Source: Scortum barcoo
Lineage: Eukaryota; Chordata; Actinopteri; Centrarchiformes; Terapontidae
Assembly: GCA_023238725.1 (NCBI GenBank)
Contig: CM041550.1
Coordinates: 5,093,044-5,157,043 of the forward strand
Reading direction: 5' to 3'
DNA length: 64,000 nucleotides
Made by a program: the position numbers and the translations under genes. Of this stretch, positions 10,995 to 22,279 are shown one piece after another. Positions within the stretch are counted from its first letter, which is position 1. Every line of letters begins with the position of its first letter. The notes beneath the pieces are model-generated. The model was not told the origin of the DNA. It saw only the letters and a program-made list of their open reading frames with translations, and searched no databases.

Positions 10995-11180
10995 AAGGGT
11001 GGTGGTTAGCACTGTTGCCTCACAGCAAGAGGGTTCTGGGATTCAATCCCTGGTTGAGGCAGGCCCTTCTGTGTGGAGTTTGCATGTTCTCCCTGTGCCT
11101 GCATGGGTTCTTTTCTGGGTACTCCAGCTTCCTCCCACAATCCAAAGACATGCAGGTTTAGAAGATGGATGGATGGACAA
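10995..11180 (+). repeat. SINE-like dispersed repeat
   Basis: It begins GGTGGTTAGCACTGTTGCC, contains GGATTCAATCCC resembling a Pol III B box, then GTTTGCATGTTCTCCCTGTG and CTTCCTCCCACAATCCAAAG, and ends in GATGGATGGATGG. This is a very common teleost repeat with a tRNA-like head. The exact family name is not certain. It ends about 45 bases before the retroviral LTR. Confidence 0.6.
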
Positions 11181-11226
11181 CACAAATAAATACCATTGTC
11201 AAGCTGCACACCTTATAGATTTACCT

Positions 11227-11572
11227 TGAAGTATCTGATGTCCTACAGACTTATAGAATATGGTAGGGTTTTAGACTATAGCATGATGTTCATGTTGGGG
11301 CCCCTGGCTGCCTATAGGGTGAGGTAAGGGTCCCTTAACTTGGTTAACAGATGTGGGGGTCAAAAGGTGAGAAAAACAACTTCACTATATAATCTCCCAG
11401 AAAACATAGGAAGAGAGGGGATTCATATTTGGCAGGGAACCTCTCACAGGCAATGCGCAATGCTTGTATAGATGCTGTGTCTTCTTGCAATAAACTTTAT
11501 ATGTAAGTAATACAGCGTCGGCGGAGTCTTCTTCTTCATCTTCACATCAACATCACCTCAAGATAACCATCA
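11227..11572 (+). repeat. Endogenous retrovirus 5' LTR
   Basis: A 346-bp LTR from TGAAGTATCTG to CATCA, found again at 37,166-37,509. It has a TATATAA box at 11,386-11,392 and AATAAA at 11,489-11,494. By eye the two copies differ at roughly ten places, mostly one-base indels, which implies recent insertion or recent copying. A TGG-initial stretch six bases after the LTR end (11,579) may be the primer binding site; the tRNA was not identified. No target duplication matches the flank of the 3' LTR. Confidence 0.85.
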
Positions 11573-14496
11573 TTTTTGTGGCGTCACGACGACAAGACGT
11601 GCTGTGGCCTCAGTGACACCGATACCTCCAGCGTTCGGACTCCCGGCTCATACTGCACAATTTAGAAGTAAGAGTAAGTCTTTTTCTCACATTGTGGGGT
11701 GCTGGCCTGAGCGTTAGGGGGTGTGTGTGTGTAAGCTGTTGGGTCACACCGTAAAGAACTGTGTGGGTGTTGATGTGCTGATGTTGAATGCTCCATTTTA
11801 AATTTGTTTTTGCGTTTAGGTAGCGCAAAAAAAAAGGGGGGATGACTATAGGTAATAAAGAGATAAAGGAAGTCTAAGTGTAGAATAGAAAAAGAGTAAA
11901 AAGAGTTTAGAGTAAAAGAGTCTAGAGTAAAAAGAGTAAAAGAGTACAGAGTAAAAGAGTAAAGAGTAAAGAGAATAAATGAGTAACGTTAAGTGAGTCA
12001 ATTAAATATGCGGGTAATCAAGAAACGGGCCCCTTGTTCTTTTTAAAACCGTAAGACATATGTATTGGCCACTGCGTGAAAGTTTGATTTAAAAGAAGTT
12101 AAAAGAATAGAGTAAGAGAAGAGTAAAGAGATAAAGGAAATAAATAGTTAAAGTGAAAGAAGAAAAGGAATAAGAAGTTTAAGTGTAGAATAGCTTTATT
12201 AGTAACGATAAGGTGAGCTAAATAACATCATGCGAGAATATTGAAGACGGCGCCCTGAGCTTCTTTAACGGTAAGACGTGTGTAAATTAGCCACTGCGTG
12301 AAAATAAGCTTTAAGATATAATTGGAATTGATTAAAAGGGAAAAATAGAGTTAAACCCTGGGCCTAGGGCGCAATTTGGTTGAAAATATATAGTTGTGGT
12401 AGAGTAAGAGTAATAAGGAAAAGGTAATAAAGGTAAAAGTGTTAAGAAGAAGAAAAAGAGTAACAGAGAAATAAAGAAAATAAAGGAAAGGAAAAGTGAA
12501 GCCGCTAATTAGGATTAAAAGCCCTCTGGGAGGCCGGGTTAGCCGTGGCCAATAAAACCCTAAAAAGTCACTAGAATTGTTTTTAGGTCGGTTCTAAGGA
12601 ACTGGGGGTGTAGAAAGAAAAATTCAAATTTGTAGGTTCCCACTCGTACATTAGTTGACGAACAATGTCTGAAGAAGCCTCTTTTTGAATATCTGCACCT
12701 CATTTGGTAGCAAAAATTTAGGATAATAATAAGAGAGAAACGGGAGCGGCGAAAAGCATGCTATTAGGATAGTATGAATGAGTTGAAACTTTAAGAGTGT
12801 AGTTTGTGTTTTTGGGGTAATGTTAAATTAACTATAATATTGTTTTGTGAGGTTATAGAGGGGTTTGGTTGGACGATCAGTCTCTCTCTATCTCTCCTTC
12901 TCTTTCTTTGTCTGCCACTGTGTGCGTGTGTGAGTGTGTATGTGTGTGGAAGCGCTGTCCCAGGTGTGTGAACGATTGGATGTGTGTTGGTTGATTTGAT
13001 TGTTTTTGTAAAGTCTATGAATCCTTTTGGAGGGACTATGAGTCTGTTTAGAGGACAATGAGCCCACAAAAGGATTAGTTAAAGTCTATGAATCTTTTTT
13101 GGAGGGACCATGAGCCTGTTTAGAAGACAATGAGCCCAGAAAATGATTAGTTAAGGTGTGAATGTTTGATGCATATATAAGCACACACATTTAGACATAT
13201 ATGAGTATAACACAAGTGTGAATGCGTCCCTGTCTTGTTTTCTGTTAATAAAGTGGATTCTGTTGATGTTTGTGGGATTGTTGAGTTGTCTGGTCGGTGA
13301 ATGAGTGTTGGTCGTTGCCAGTTGTTGAGAGTTGGTTTGGGTGAATGTTGGAGACTTTAGTAACTGGGAGATGTGTATCCTCTGAGCGCTTGACTGGACT
13401 GGAAGTGAGGTGTCAAGTTTAGGATGCGGAGTAAGGGGGGTGTCCTATGTAGAGAGTGCCAATAGAATTGTTTGTTTTAATAAGGAGGGTGGAGAAGAAC
13501 CTCCTCGTTTCTTTTTCCCTCACTCCCCCACCCTTTCTTTACTCTGACGCTCGCTCTCTGATAAAGGGAAAAGAGTGTTTTAGGGGTGATATTAGGAAAC
13601 TTGGAAGACTATTATTAAAATAAATAAATAAATAAATAAATACAATAATAAATGTAAATTAGTTGTAGTGATAAATATAATAAATAAAATTATAATAGAA
13701 TTATAACTTAAAGGTTTGGGAGTTGATAAAATTTGAGAAGTGGAAATATCTACCTTAGATATAAGAATTAAGTGTTGGCAGATAATGTGTGGACAATGCA
13801 GTGAAATGTTTTTGAAATTGTGATGAATACATACGATATTGAACTTTTCTTTGTTTTTTCTCTTTTTCTTCATCATTAACTGCTGTTGTGTGAGAGCTTG
13901 GGGAGGAGACGAGACGAGACAATTGGCCTGAGGAGTCATGTGGACTGAAGCCTGCTGGTGATAGTGTCTGCAGCTTCTGAATCCAGACTGATCAAAAAGG
14001 CCAGTGCAGTTTTATCCACAAACTCTTTTACCTGCTTTTGAACACATGAGATTTCAGGTGTAGTTGTAGGTTACACAAAAGAAGCTTGGCAACTGACTGA
14101 CTATTTGCTACATTTAATTATTGGGTTTATGTATTGTCAAGAGTGGTAATTGTTGCATTATAGGACTGAGGTCTATGCTGATTTGAGTTGTATTGGAGAA
14201 TCCATCTGTGATTATTTGATGATTTTAAGGTTGGCTGGAAAGAAGTTGTTTTGCTGTGACTGAGAGTTTTGTGTTTATATAGGATTGGTTTGGTGCATAT
14301 TTGTAGGATATTGGGAGTGTTTTATTTGCGATTAGATAATTGATGTGTTTCATTTAAATCCACTTAGCAGCAAATAATAATAATAATATTTCATTTCTTT
14401 GCCACTTATTGTGTTAAATTAGTGGTTTATACTTAATTTTAGTTTTAGTAATTAAAGTCTTAATTTACAAAGAGGACCTACAAGGATACTGGCACA
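11573..14496 (+). other. Long retroviral leader, no ORF
   Basis: About 2.9 kb between the 5' LTR and gag with no long reading frame. It is purine-rich at 11,850-12,500 with many AGAGTAAA units. A block with GTAAGAC and GCCACTGCGTGAAA occurs twice (about 12,050 and 12,267). A unit of about 72 bp is tandemly doubled at 13,010-13,155. AATAAA at 13,248 and an AATA run at 13,618-13,640 are also present. Part of this may be another inserted element. GGTAAGACG near 12,270 resembles a splice donor. Confidence 0.5.
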
Positions 14497-15098
14497 ATGT
14501 CAAAGGTGGACCGAAAAAACTTGAAAGCAGTTACCCCTGTTGAAGTGGTACAAAAGAACAATTGTTTAGTTAAAAATATTGCGAAAATATCTGAGAAATG
14601 GCATAGTGTTGGCCTAATATTGAACAGCCCTGGCTGGTGGAAGGGACTCTCAACCCAGATGTGGTTAAAACTATGAAAGTGCTGGTGTCTACATATAAAG
14701 CAGACCAGAAGAAAGGCAAGAAAGGAGAAGAACGCAGGGAGAAGCGACAGATGGAGCTCGGCATCTTGCAGCTGTTTGAAGAAGAAGGACAGAGATTGAT
14801 TGAGGCCGCAAAGGAGAAGTTTGATCAAGGTATAGAAGAGATGAACAAAAATGCAAAGAGACGGAAGAAATTGATGGTTGAGATCAATACACCTTTCTCA
14901 CATGTGGATGCAGTGAAGAAACCGCCACCATATGAGAAGGAGGTGAAGTTTAAGGAAATATATTCTCAGCTCCCTGTGATCTGCCAGGAGGGAAATTACC
15001 GAATAAGAGATGATGAAGATTGTATAATAGAAGAGGGACAAGCAGAAACAACCATAAAGATGTATGCAACTACGAAGGCCAAGAGAAGAATGAGATGA
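14497..15098 (+). pseudogene. Retroviral gag, N-terminal part (PPPY motif)
   Basis: Gag start region of the retrovirus. ATG 14,497 opens a frame that shifts near 14,635. The second frame (to 15,098) is highly charged and helical and contains KKPPPYEKE at about 14,918, a PPxY late-domain motif that recruits NEDD4-type ligases in retroviral budding. That position, after a matrix-like N-terminus, fits retroviral Gag. The frame then stops at TGA 15,096-15,098. The cause could be mutation or an uncorrected indel. Confidence 0.7.
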
Positions 15099-15122
15099 CT
15101 GGAGACTGAGGGAGGACTGAGA

Positions 15123-15509
15123 ATGAGGCGACTGGAATTTGGAAGTGATGAAGACCAGAGTGACCTGGAAGGAGCTATGGGAGGATATGATCCTGCAGTA
15201 AGAAGGATGCTGGCCAAAGCAGAAAAGAGAGGAAGTGGAATATTGAGAAGAAAGGAGCCAGAAGATGATAGCTCCAATGAAAGTGAATATGGAGAAAGTG
15301 ATGGAGGCCCAGAGAGAGAGACCTCTCTGTCTTGGAGGAGATCTTCTCCAGCGTCATGCAGTACCAGAGTGGAAGAAGACAGACAGAGAATGTTGAGAGA
15401 AGTTGAAAGGAGCATTGGCCGATGTCGTGAGGAGTTGGATCAAATTGTGGAATTAGAGAGACAAAAGGAAGTGGATGATAAAAAGAAGGAAAAGAAGCAA
15501 GTTGAGTGA
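15123..15509 (+). pseudogene. Retroviral gag, charged coiled-coil part
   Basis: A 128-residue frame, rich in Glu, Arg and Lys, with a predicted coiled coil near its end (REVERSIGRCREELDQIVEL). It follows the PPPY segment on the same strand after a short break, so it is probably a later part of the same Gag. No capsid major homology region, zinc knuckle or protease is found. The frame ends at a sharp junction with RNase H at about 15,505, so most of gag-pol is missing. Confidence 0.55.
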
Positions 15510-15850
15510 TGGCTATGCAGTAGTGAAAGCTGAAGGAAATGGTTTTGTTGTTGTGAAAGCTGGATTGGTACCACAGCCTGCATCTGCGCAATTTGCTGAA
15601 CTTGTGGGGTTAACTGAAGCATGTTTGCTAGCGGAAGACAAGCGAGTGACAATATATACAGATTCTGAGTATGCTCATAATGTATGTCACTTGTTTGGAG
15701 CAGTGTGGAAGAATAGAGGGTTTAAGAAAACAGACGGCTCTCCAATACAACATCATGCTCAAATAATGAAGCTGTTGCATGCTATGATGAGACCTAAGGA
15801 GATAGCAATAGCTAAGTGTGCAGCACATAGAATGGATGCATCAAGAGTCA
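15506..15850 (+). pseudogene. Retroviral pol fragment: RNase H
   Basis: RNase H domain of a gammaretrovirus-like Pol. The frame shows PASAQFAELVGLTEAC, then VTIYTDSEYAHNV with a catalytic Asp, then FGAVWKNRGF, then LLHAMMRPKEIAIAKCAAH, the usual order in MLV-type RNase H. The start of the domain, including its first catalytic Asp, is cut, and the end runs into the 500-N gap at 15,851. Reverse transcriptase and protease are absent upstream. Confidence 0.85.
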
Positions 15851-16350
15851 NNNNNNNNNNNNNNNNNNNNNNNNNNNNNNNNNNNNNNNNNNNNNNNNNN
15901 NNNNNNNNNNNNNNNNNNNNNNNNNNNNNNNNNNNNNNNNNNNNNNNNNNNNNNNNNNNNNNNNNNNNNNNNNNNNNNNNNNNNNNNNNNNNNNNNNNNN
16001 NNNNNNNNNNNNNNNNNNNNNNNNNNNNNNNNNNNNNNNNNNNNNNNNNNNNNNNNNNNNNNNNNNNNNNNNNNNNNNNNNNNNNNNNNNNNNNNNNNNN
16101 NNNNNNNNNNNNNNNNNNNNNNNNNNNNNNNNNNNNNNNNNNNNNNNNNNNNNNNNNNNNNNNNNNNNNNNNNNNNNNNNNNNNNNNNNNNNNNNNNNNN
16201 NNNNNNNNNNNNNNNNNNNNNNNNNNNNNNNNNNNNNNNNNNNNNNNNNNNNNNNNNNNNNNNNNNNNNNNNNNNNNNNNNNNNNNNNNNNNNNNNNNNN
16301 NNNNNNNNNNNNNNNNNNNNNNNNNNNNNNNNNNNNNNNNNNNNNNNNNN
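15851..16350. other. Assembly gap, 500 N
   Basis: Exactly 500 N, a fixed-size placeholder. Retroviral RNase H lies on its left and a minus-strand gypsy-1 LTR on its right, so the gap joins unrelated sequence. Confidence 0.98.
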
Positions 16351-16745
16351 AAAAATACTCAATGTGTTAAAAGCACACTGGGAGGATCAAAGTACAAACA
16401 AAAGACTCTCTCTAAGAGGATAAAGCACAAACCATGGAGGAGGACAACACAGGAAGCATGAACATACAAGGTTTGACATTCAATCACAGCACCGAACAAG
16501 ACGAACTGGCATAGGACCAAAGGAAACAAGACTGAAATATACATGAGGTGGGGAAACAGGCGAGACCAATCAGGCGGGTAGACAATCATTAAGGGGAAAA
16601 CATTAGCAGGAGTGGGGATCTAAACAACAGGGAAAGGTGAGGCAAAATAAAACAGGGCACAGACCAGACTATTATGAGGACTTCACTTAAACATTACAGT
16701 TTCAACAATACTAAACATGAAACTAAACTAAGGCATGAAAAAACA
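16351..16745 (-). repeat. gypsy-1 LTR, cut by gap
   Basis: Minus-strand LTR matching 9,339-9,837. It starts at 16,745 next to the lectin 3' flank (same junction as at 9,339) and is cut by the gap at its 3' end. It contains several small deletions relative to other copies. Confidence 0.75.
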
Positions 16746-17176
16746 CTTGAATATAAAAGAAAAACAAAATGTTGAGACACAACAGAACTTTGTTTCAGGC
16801 ATTAAAGCTACATGGAAGATGTCTGATGCTTTGTGTCCTTCATGCATTTTGCAAATAAGAATGTAAATATTGTGTTTGTTTATTGAAAATAAGAAACAAC
16901 AACTTTAAGGGATCTCAGTTTCATTACATATGGTGGTCATCAGCACAGGCAGATCACCTGTACAGGTGTGCAGATACAAGCTTAAAGTCGCTGCACTTAA
17001 TTCTGGATATGAACCAGTAAAACGTTTTTGATTTTGGTGAGAAAAAAAGATCTCTGTTCCCGACCTCCAACCCTTTAAATGTTGATACAGCAATATGCTC
17101 TTCATCCTACTTACAATATAAACATAAACATATTACAGAGTATTTCTAAATGCATCACTTCAAAACTCATAAAATG
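16746..17176 (-). other. 3' flank of lectin copy B
   Basis: Inverted copy of 8,906-9,338, with the same AATAAA (inverted, about 16,880). No gene seen. Confidence 0.55.
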
Positions 17177-18451
17177 CTAGGCAGTTTTTCACAGATCCAT
17201 TGCAGGAGTCATCACACACCGATCGTTCCAGTTTTTTTCAGTTTTCACAGCAGGTAGCATATGTACACAGTCCTCTTCACCCCAGTATGGATCTCCACCA
17301 CCATTATCAGGCTGATTTATCGCCCAGTACCTAAGAGGTTCACAGAAAAGTGAGATTTCAATGGATTTTTCACTTTCCCCCTACCTGCAATAATGCAGAT
17401 TTTCAAGTTTTCCAGTGAACATGTCTGACATGAATGACAGTCTTTCAAAAATAGAGCTGAAGATCCACTTCATGCCAATGAACAGCAGCTGCTGTATAAA
17501 AGGTGCCTTACACAAACAGATATATGTTCAAATAAACTGAGAGGCTAAAATAAAGTTATTGGGACAAGACAAACTGAGTGGGATATAACAGTGTCATAGA
17601 AAAAACACGATCTGATGAGGCGGCGGTGTGTGCCCTGACAGCTGTGGAGGACCCACACAGACAAACACTCACTCTGTTTGGACAAACTCTGAAGCCTCTT
17701 CAGCTCTTCAGTCATTTCAGTCAGGTTGGCCTTCAGCTGGTCTCTTTCTTCAATCGATGAAACCAGCTTTGGTGTTACTCTCCTGGAGATGCTCAGTCAG
17801 GTTGGCTTGGATGGTGGAGAGTTCTGCAGCTGAACCACAAACTGAACTGAGTAATGGTCTGAAATAGATCAAGAGACACGTTTATTTAGGAGGAAATACC
17901 TTATTCATTCTTCCTAATACTGTCTGAAGTTTCTGTACTTCAATAAAGTACTTCCTCATTTTTCAATGATAAAGTTTTAAGCTGATGCAGTTCATGAAAT
18001 TTGGCGTGGTGCTTTTCAAAACTGATATATGTGTGTTTTAAGGACAACAAGTAAGGGAAGAAATTCAAGTCAAGAAAGGAGACATCACAGAAAAGATAAT
18101 GGTGGCAAATAAAAAGTTAAGAGAAACACTTCAGGGCAGAATAATGCTCCTAAAAGTTCACAAATTCATTTTGAAAAGCAGACTCACAGTTGGACAGCGA
18201 GGCCGATGAGCCCAGCCAGCAGGAAAACACTCAGCAGCCCCAGAAGGAAGAATAATAACTCCGTGAAATCTCCTCTCTGAGCTCCTGTGACCTGAACACA
18301 GTCCAGTATATGATCGTAATAATCACAGATAATCAGTGATAAAGTGATAATCATATACATGTCTGACTGAACAGTCTCACCTGTCTGAGTTGTCGAAGGT
18401 CTCGGGTCGACACGTTTGCTCGTATTCAACATTGACATAGATCTCCTCCAT
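17177..18451 (-). pseudogene. C-type lectin receptor, copy B (exons 1, 2, 3, 6)
   Basis: Inverted partner of copy A with the same missing exons 4 and 5. Exon 1: 18,381-18,451, with one extra base after VEYE that shifts the frame. Exon 2: 18,188-18,291, membrane helix, with CCAACT in place of CCACT at its end. Exon 3: 17,673-17,858, stalk, with a short internal duplication near its start. Exon 6: 17,177-17,330, with QPD visible but base losses after WNDR and before the stop. Every exon carries at least one indel relative to A or F, so no continuous receptor can be read. The shared exon 4-5 loss shows that A and B come from one duplicated ancestor. Confidence 0.82.
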
Positions 18452-18619
18452 CGCTCAGACTCTGAAGTCTTTCCTTGAAGGGCAGCGCTGCAGAAAATGA
18501 AGAACTGTTTCATGGTGACAATTTCTTCTTTTTAACTTCTGAGGAAGTTACAAGTTAAGAACCTCCTTGATTCTGATTATTTTTAGGGAGCGACTCAAAG
18601 AGACCATTTAATGTAATGA

Positions 18620-18725
18620 TCGAAAACAGAATCAGCTTTATTGGCGAGGTGTGTGAACACATACAAGAAATGAAGGAAGGAATCTTTTTTACGAAGCTCT
18701 CTCTGTACGCACACAGAAATACAAT
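18620..18725 (-). repeat. LINE-type retroposon 3' tail
   Basis: Inverted copy of the tail at 7,375-7,470 (CAGAATCAGCTTTATTGGCG on the plus strand). Confidence 0.5.
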
Positions 18726-18739
18726 ACAATACAAATACA

Positions 18740-19667
18740 ATGTAAATTAACATTAAGACTGAACTTTAATTTAGTTAATAATGTATTTTCAAATTATAAT
18801 TACTTTTAAACCGGAGTGAACCTGAATGGGAAACTTACTGGACCCTTTAGAGAGATTGTGAAGATAATGGAAAATCTGGATTTAATGTTTTATTTTACAA
18901 AGTTAACAAAATATATCCTCAAAATATGTCCAGTCAGGATGTTAATGTTGGTGAGTTAGCAGGTATATGTCATTTCCTCAAAGATATTCATGTGTATCCT
19001 GTCGTGGACGAACGTTTAATTCTGATGATTCAGATAGTAAATATCTGTAAAATCAACAGGTTGTCTGTCTGAAACAACAAAGTTCAAACAACACGAGGTT
19101 TGAAGTTTTGGTTTAGAGCGTCTTCCTGATAACTTGTGGTGCAGACACTAACAGATGAACTGTGGTTCTGTTCAAACCTCAGAGTCTCTGGTGTGAACGC
19201 TGAGAAACTAAAGGAGTTTAATGATCCTGTAAAGTTTTCTTTTTGAGAGGTTTAATGAGAACCTGACAGTGTAGTGAAAAGGGAGATCATCTTTGAACAA
19301 GGAGACAAAGAGCGTCTTTGAACGAAACACTGAAGCTTCAACCTGCTGCAGGGCTGCTGCAAGAGAGGAAGAAAAGGACAGAAAAAGAAAGAAAATGACA
19401 ACAAACACATGATGAGATATTCACGCACTCGAGGAACATTTTAGAAGATTTTAATTCTGTTCATGATTAGACACACACAACCATGAAAACAACACCAACA
19501 AAGCTGCGTAATCTCGATGCCGTAGCTCGAATTAACGAAAACGCATTTCTTGTATTCATAAGCTTAATGAAAGCAGCTTAATGTTTGTGGTTATCTGAGA
19601 CACCAATCAAAGTGCTTTATATAAATAAAAAGAAAGACAAATACATAAAAATGTGTAACTAGTAAAA
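18740..19667 (-). other. Upstream region of lectin copy B
   Basis: Inverted copy of 6,442-7,374. No gene recognised. The short frame with LQQVEASVF is again present at 19,208-19,408. Confidence 0.4.
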
Positions 19668-20279
19668 TCAAATGTAAAAGGCGTCCAATAACGCTAGTGT
19701 GTTCCACCCGCTATCTATCTGCCATTAGCTATAGTGCAGAACTCGATGGTGTAGTCAAAGACCTGACAGTGACGCTGTTTGATCTGCATTATGAGAGTCC
19801 TGAGAAGGCTTCTCTGGCAGGCGAGGTGTGGTCAAAAATTTTGCTCAGGGTCTCCTGAAACAAAGTGAATGACTGACAGATGTTAGAGTTTAGAGACCAC
19901 TCTGCAGTAGCCAGGCTGCAGCCCTGCCAGTTAAATGGGAAACCATGAATGCTACTTTCGCCTGATTTGACACAAAAGCAGCCAGGTTTTGCCTAAAATG
20001 AATCACAGTGAACTAAGAAAGTCATGACCGGAGCAGCAGCCGGATTCTCAGCAGGTGGTGTCGCTGAAGGAGCTGTTCCCAGGTGAGCGAGGACTTGGTG
20101 TAGTTGCCCTGCTACGTGGTTTACTTAAGAGGTGACTGAGGATTGAAACTCCATCTGGCGCTCTGTGACGACTTTCACTCCCCGGCTAACCGAGCTTAAC
20201 TGTGCCTCGTGCTGATGGATCTTGGTGCCCTGTGTACAGAGAGGATGGTTTGGAGTTTCTTTGGGTTGGCTGAGTCCAT
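19668..20279 (-). pseudogene. gypsy-1 gag, truncated
   Basis: Minus-strand copy of 5,840-6,441. It starts at ATG 20,279 next to the LTR at 20,297-20,785 and ends at the shared 3' break. The capsid block is present but the frame is interrupted, for example by insertions near 19,710 and 19,800. Confidence 0.78.
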
Positions 20280-20296
20280 ATTTGGCCAGTTCGTTC

Positions 20297-20785
20297 TGTA
20301 AAAACCTTGACTCAAGATGGTGGAATCAAATGCACAACAGATCCACGATCGATGATGAACAAAAAATACTTTAAATGTGTTCAAAAAGCGCTCAATGGGA
20401 GGATCAAAGTACAAACAAAAGTCGCTCTCTAAGAGGATAAAGCACAAACCATGGAGGAGGAAACATGAGGAAGCATGAACATACAAGGTTTGACATTCAA
20501 TCACAACACTGAATAAGACGAACTGGCATAGGACCAAAGGAAACAAGGACTATTTATACATGAGGTAAGGGGAAACAGGTGAGACCAATCAGGGGCGGGG
20601 TAGACAATCACACGGGGGGAAAACACAAAGGCAGGAAGTGGGGATCTGAAACAAGAGGGAAAAGGTGAGTACAAAATAAAACAGGAAGTACAAAACCAGA
20701 CTAGACATAAGTGACTTCAACCTTAAACATAACATGCTCACAACAATACTAAACATGAAACTAAACTAAAGGCATGACAAAAACA
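20297..20785 (-). repeat. gypsy-1 LTR
   Basis: Minus-strand LTR of about 489 bp, TG at 20,785 and ACA at 20,297. Beyond its 5' end lies a scrambled lectin exon 4 / intron 3 scrap (20,786-20,900), matching the clean junctions at 5,336 and 45,786. Confidence 0.78.
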
Positions 20786-21620
20786 CTTAAATAACAGAAA
20801 CTGAGTTCTGTCTGTATAAAAGAAAAAAGTAAACATCAGAAACATCTGAAAGGCACATCAGAATCAATAGAAAGGCCAGGAAGTGAAAATACTGAAAGTG
20901 CACCATTGAGACACAACAGAAATGACTTTGTTTCAGCCAATGCAGCAGCTGCTAAAGGTGCTACAAACATAGTTAAGAAGAAGCTATCTCTGATGCTTTG
21001 TGTCCTTCATGCTTGTCTTTATTTTCTACTACTTCTGCTCAAATTCTGCAGGTTTTGGGCAAATGGAACCACAATGTAAATGTTTTTTTTTTCATAGACA
21101 AAGAGTTGGAATTCAACATATCTGCAAAGTACATTTTTTAACTGACCTAAGTAAATGTACCAACACAAGTATGACTGATGTTTAATTGCTGAGGCAAATG
21201 AAACATTTTCTGTGGTGTAAGTGAGGTGTGGTACCCATGGCAACTAAACCTAAAAGGGAGCGATCTGTCAACAACGATAATGGTATTAGGTCTTCTTTTT
21301 TATTCGTTTTTTTGCAATTGACACATACAATGTTGTGGAATCACACATTTTAGATATCATCTCTCAAACTTATTTACCCCACAGAGGCACAGGCAGATCA
21401 CCTGTACAACAACAGGTACATACTGTGCAAATAAGACACCCGTGAGGATGCAACATGTGAGTAAATTGCAGCACACTGAAAAGGTTTTTGTACCTATGTG
21501 CAAATGTTAACTGAAAAATATTTCATGACCAGATAGACAGAAATAAATAACCATGAAATGTGGTAATGATTAATCGAGCATGAACTTGAGCATGGCGCTG
21601 TCTCTGTCAAACAACGAAAC
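20786..21620 (-). other. Lectin scrap and module spacer
   Basis: Inverted, shortened and partly interleaved copy of 4,260-5,336. It includes the block with GTACCCATGGCAACTAAACC at about 21,231. No gene seen. Confidence 0.5.
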
Positions 21621-21629
21621 ATTGGACCT

Positions 21630-22270
21630 TTAATGATGGGAAGTCAGAAATTAATTTATTTTTTTGACATGGGAAAAAGACACAAACCTCAGGGTCAGCT
21701 TCTTAAATGAAATGAAGGTCTCTGTGGTCCACACTCTCTGCCCTGGCCTGTAGGAGGGAGCTGGTCATCAGTGTTTGTCCGCTGTCCCTCATCCAGACCA
21801 AGCTCTGCAGGACAACCTGCTGAGTACTGGCCCACAGATCCAATGACAGTGTGAGAAGACTGTGACCTCCTTTTTGTTGGCCGGGAACAGGGGAGGCTGG
21901 TAGCCATTGACTACTGAAAAGGTGAGAGGCCCCTGGCAGCTGAGGGTAGGGTGTTGTGGGTGTATTCCACGCAGGTGAGGTGATCCTCAGGTAGCTTGGT
22001 TGTGGGATACAATATATGATAGAGTAATATGCTCTTTATCACACTTACAATAACATATTAGTCGACCTACAGAGTATTTCCAAATGTCATCATTTCAATG
22101 AGTTGCCAACTCATGAAATGCTAAGGCAGTTTTTCCCGACAGATCCATTGCATAGAGTCCTTTTCCATCACAGGAGAAATGTTGCCGCATGATCGACACC
22201 CGGAGGCATTCCAGTTTTCTTGACACAAGGACAAACCAACGGTTTTGGACACCCACAAGGTCCCGGACTC
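21630..22270 (-). pseudogene. gypsy-1 integrase scrap with lectin exon 6 pieces mixed in
   Basis: The 21,630-22,000 part matches the C-terminal integrase region of 3,700-4,230. Between 22,010 and 22,260 short pieces of lectin exon 6 (GGCAGTTTTTC, ACAGATCCATTGCA) alternate with integrase pieces (CACCCGGAGGCATT, ACACAAGGACAAACCAACGG). Such alternation is unlikely to arise by simple transposition. Confidence 0.65.
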
Positions 22271-22279
22271 ACAACATTT

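Noticed and set aside
10995..11180. A tRNA gene
   Set aside because: Only weak A- and B-box-like text is present, with no cloverleaf, and the whole unit is a dispersed SINE-like repeat.
15475..16461. A 328-residue frame running through the N gap
   Set aside because: The middle is unknown sequence. Only 15,506-15,850 is real RNase H, and the part after the gap is an antisense LTR.
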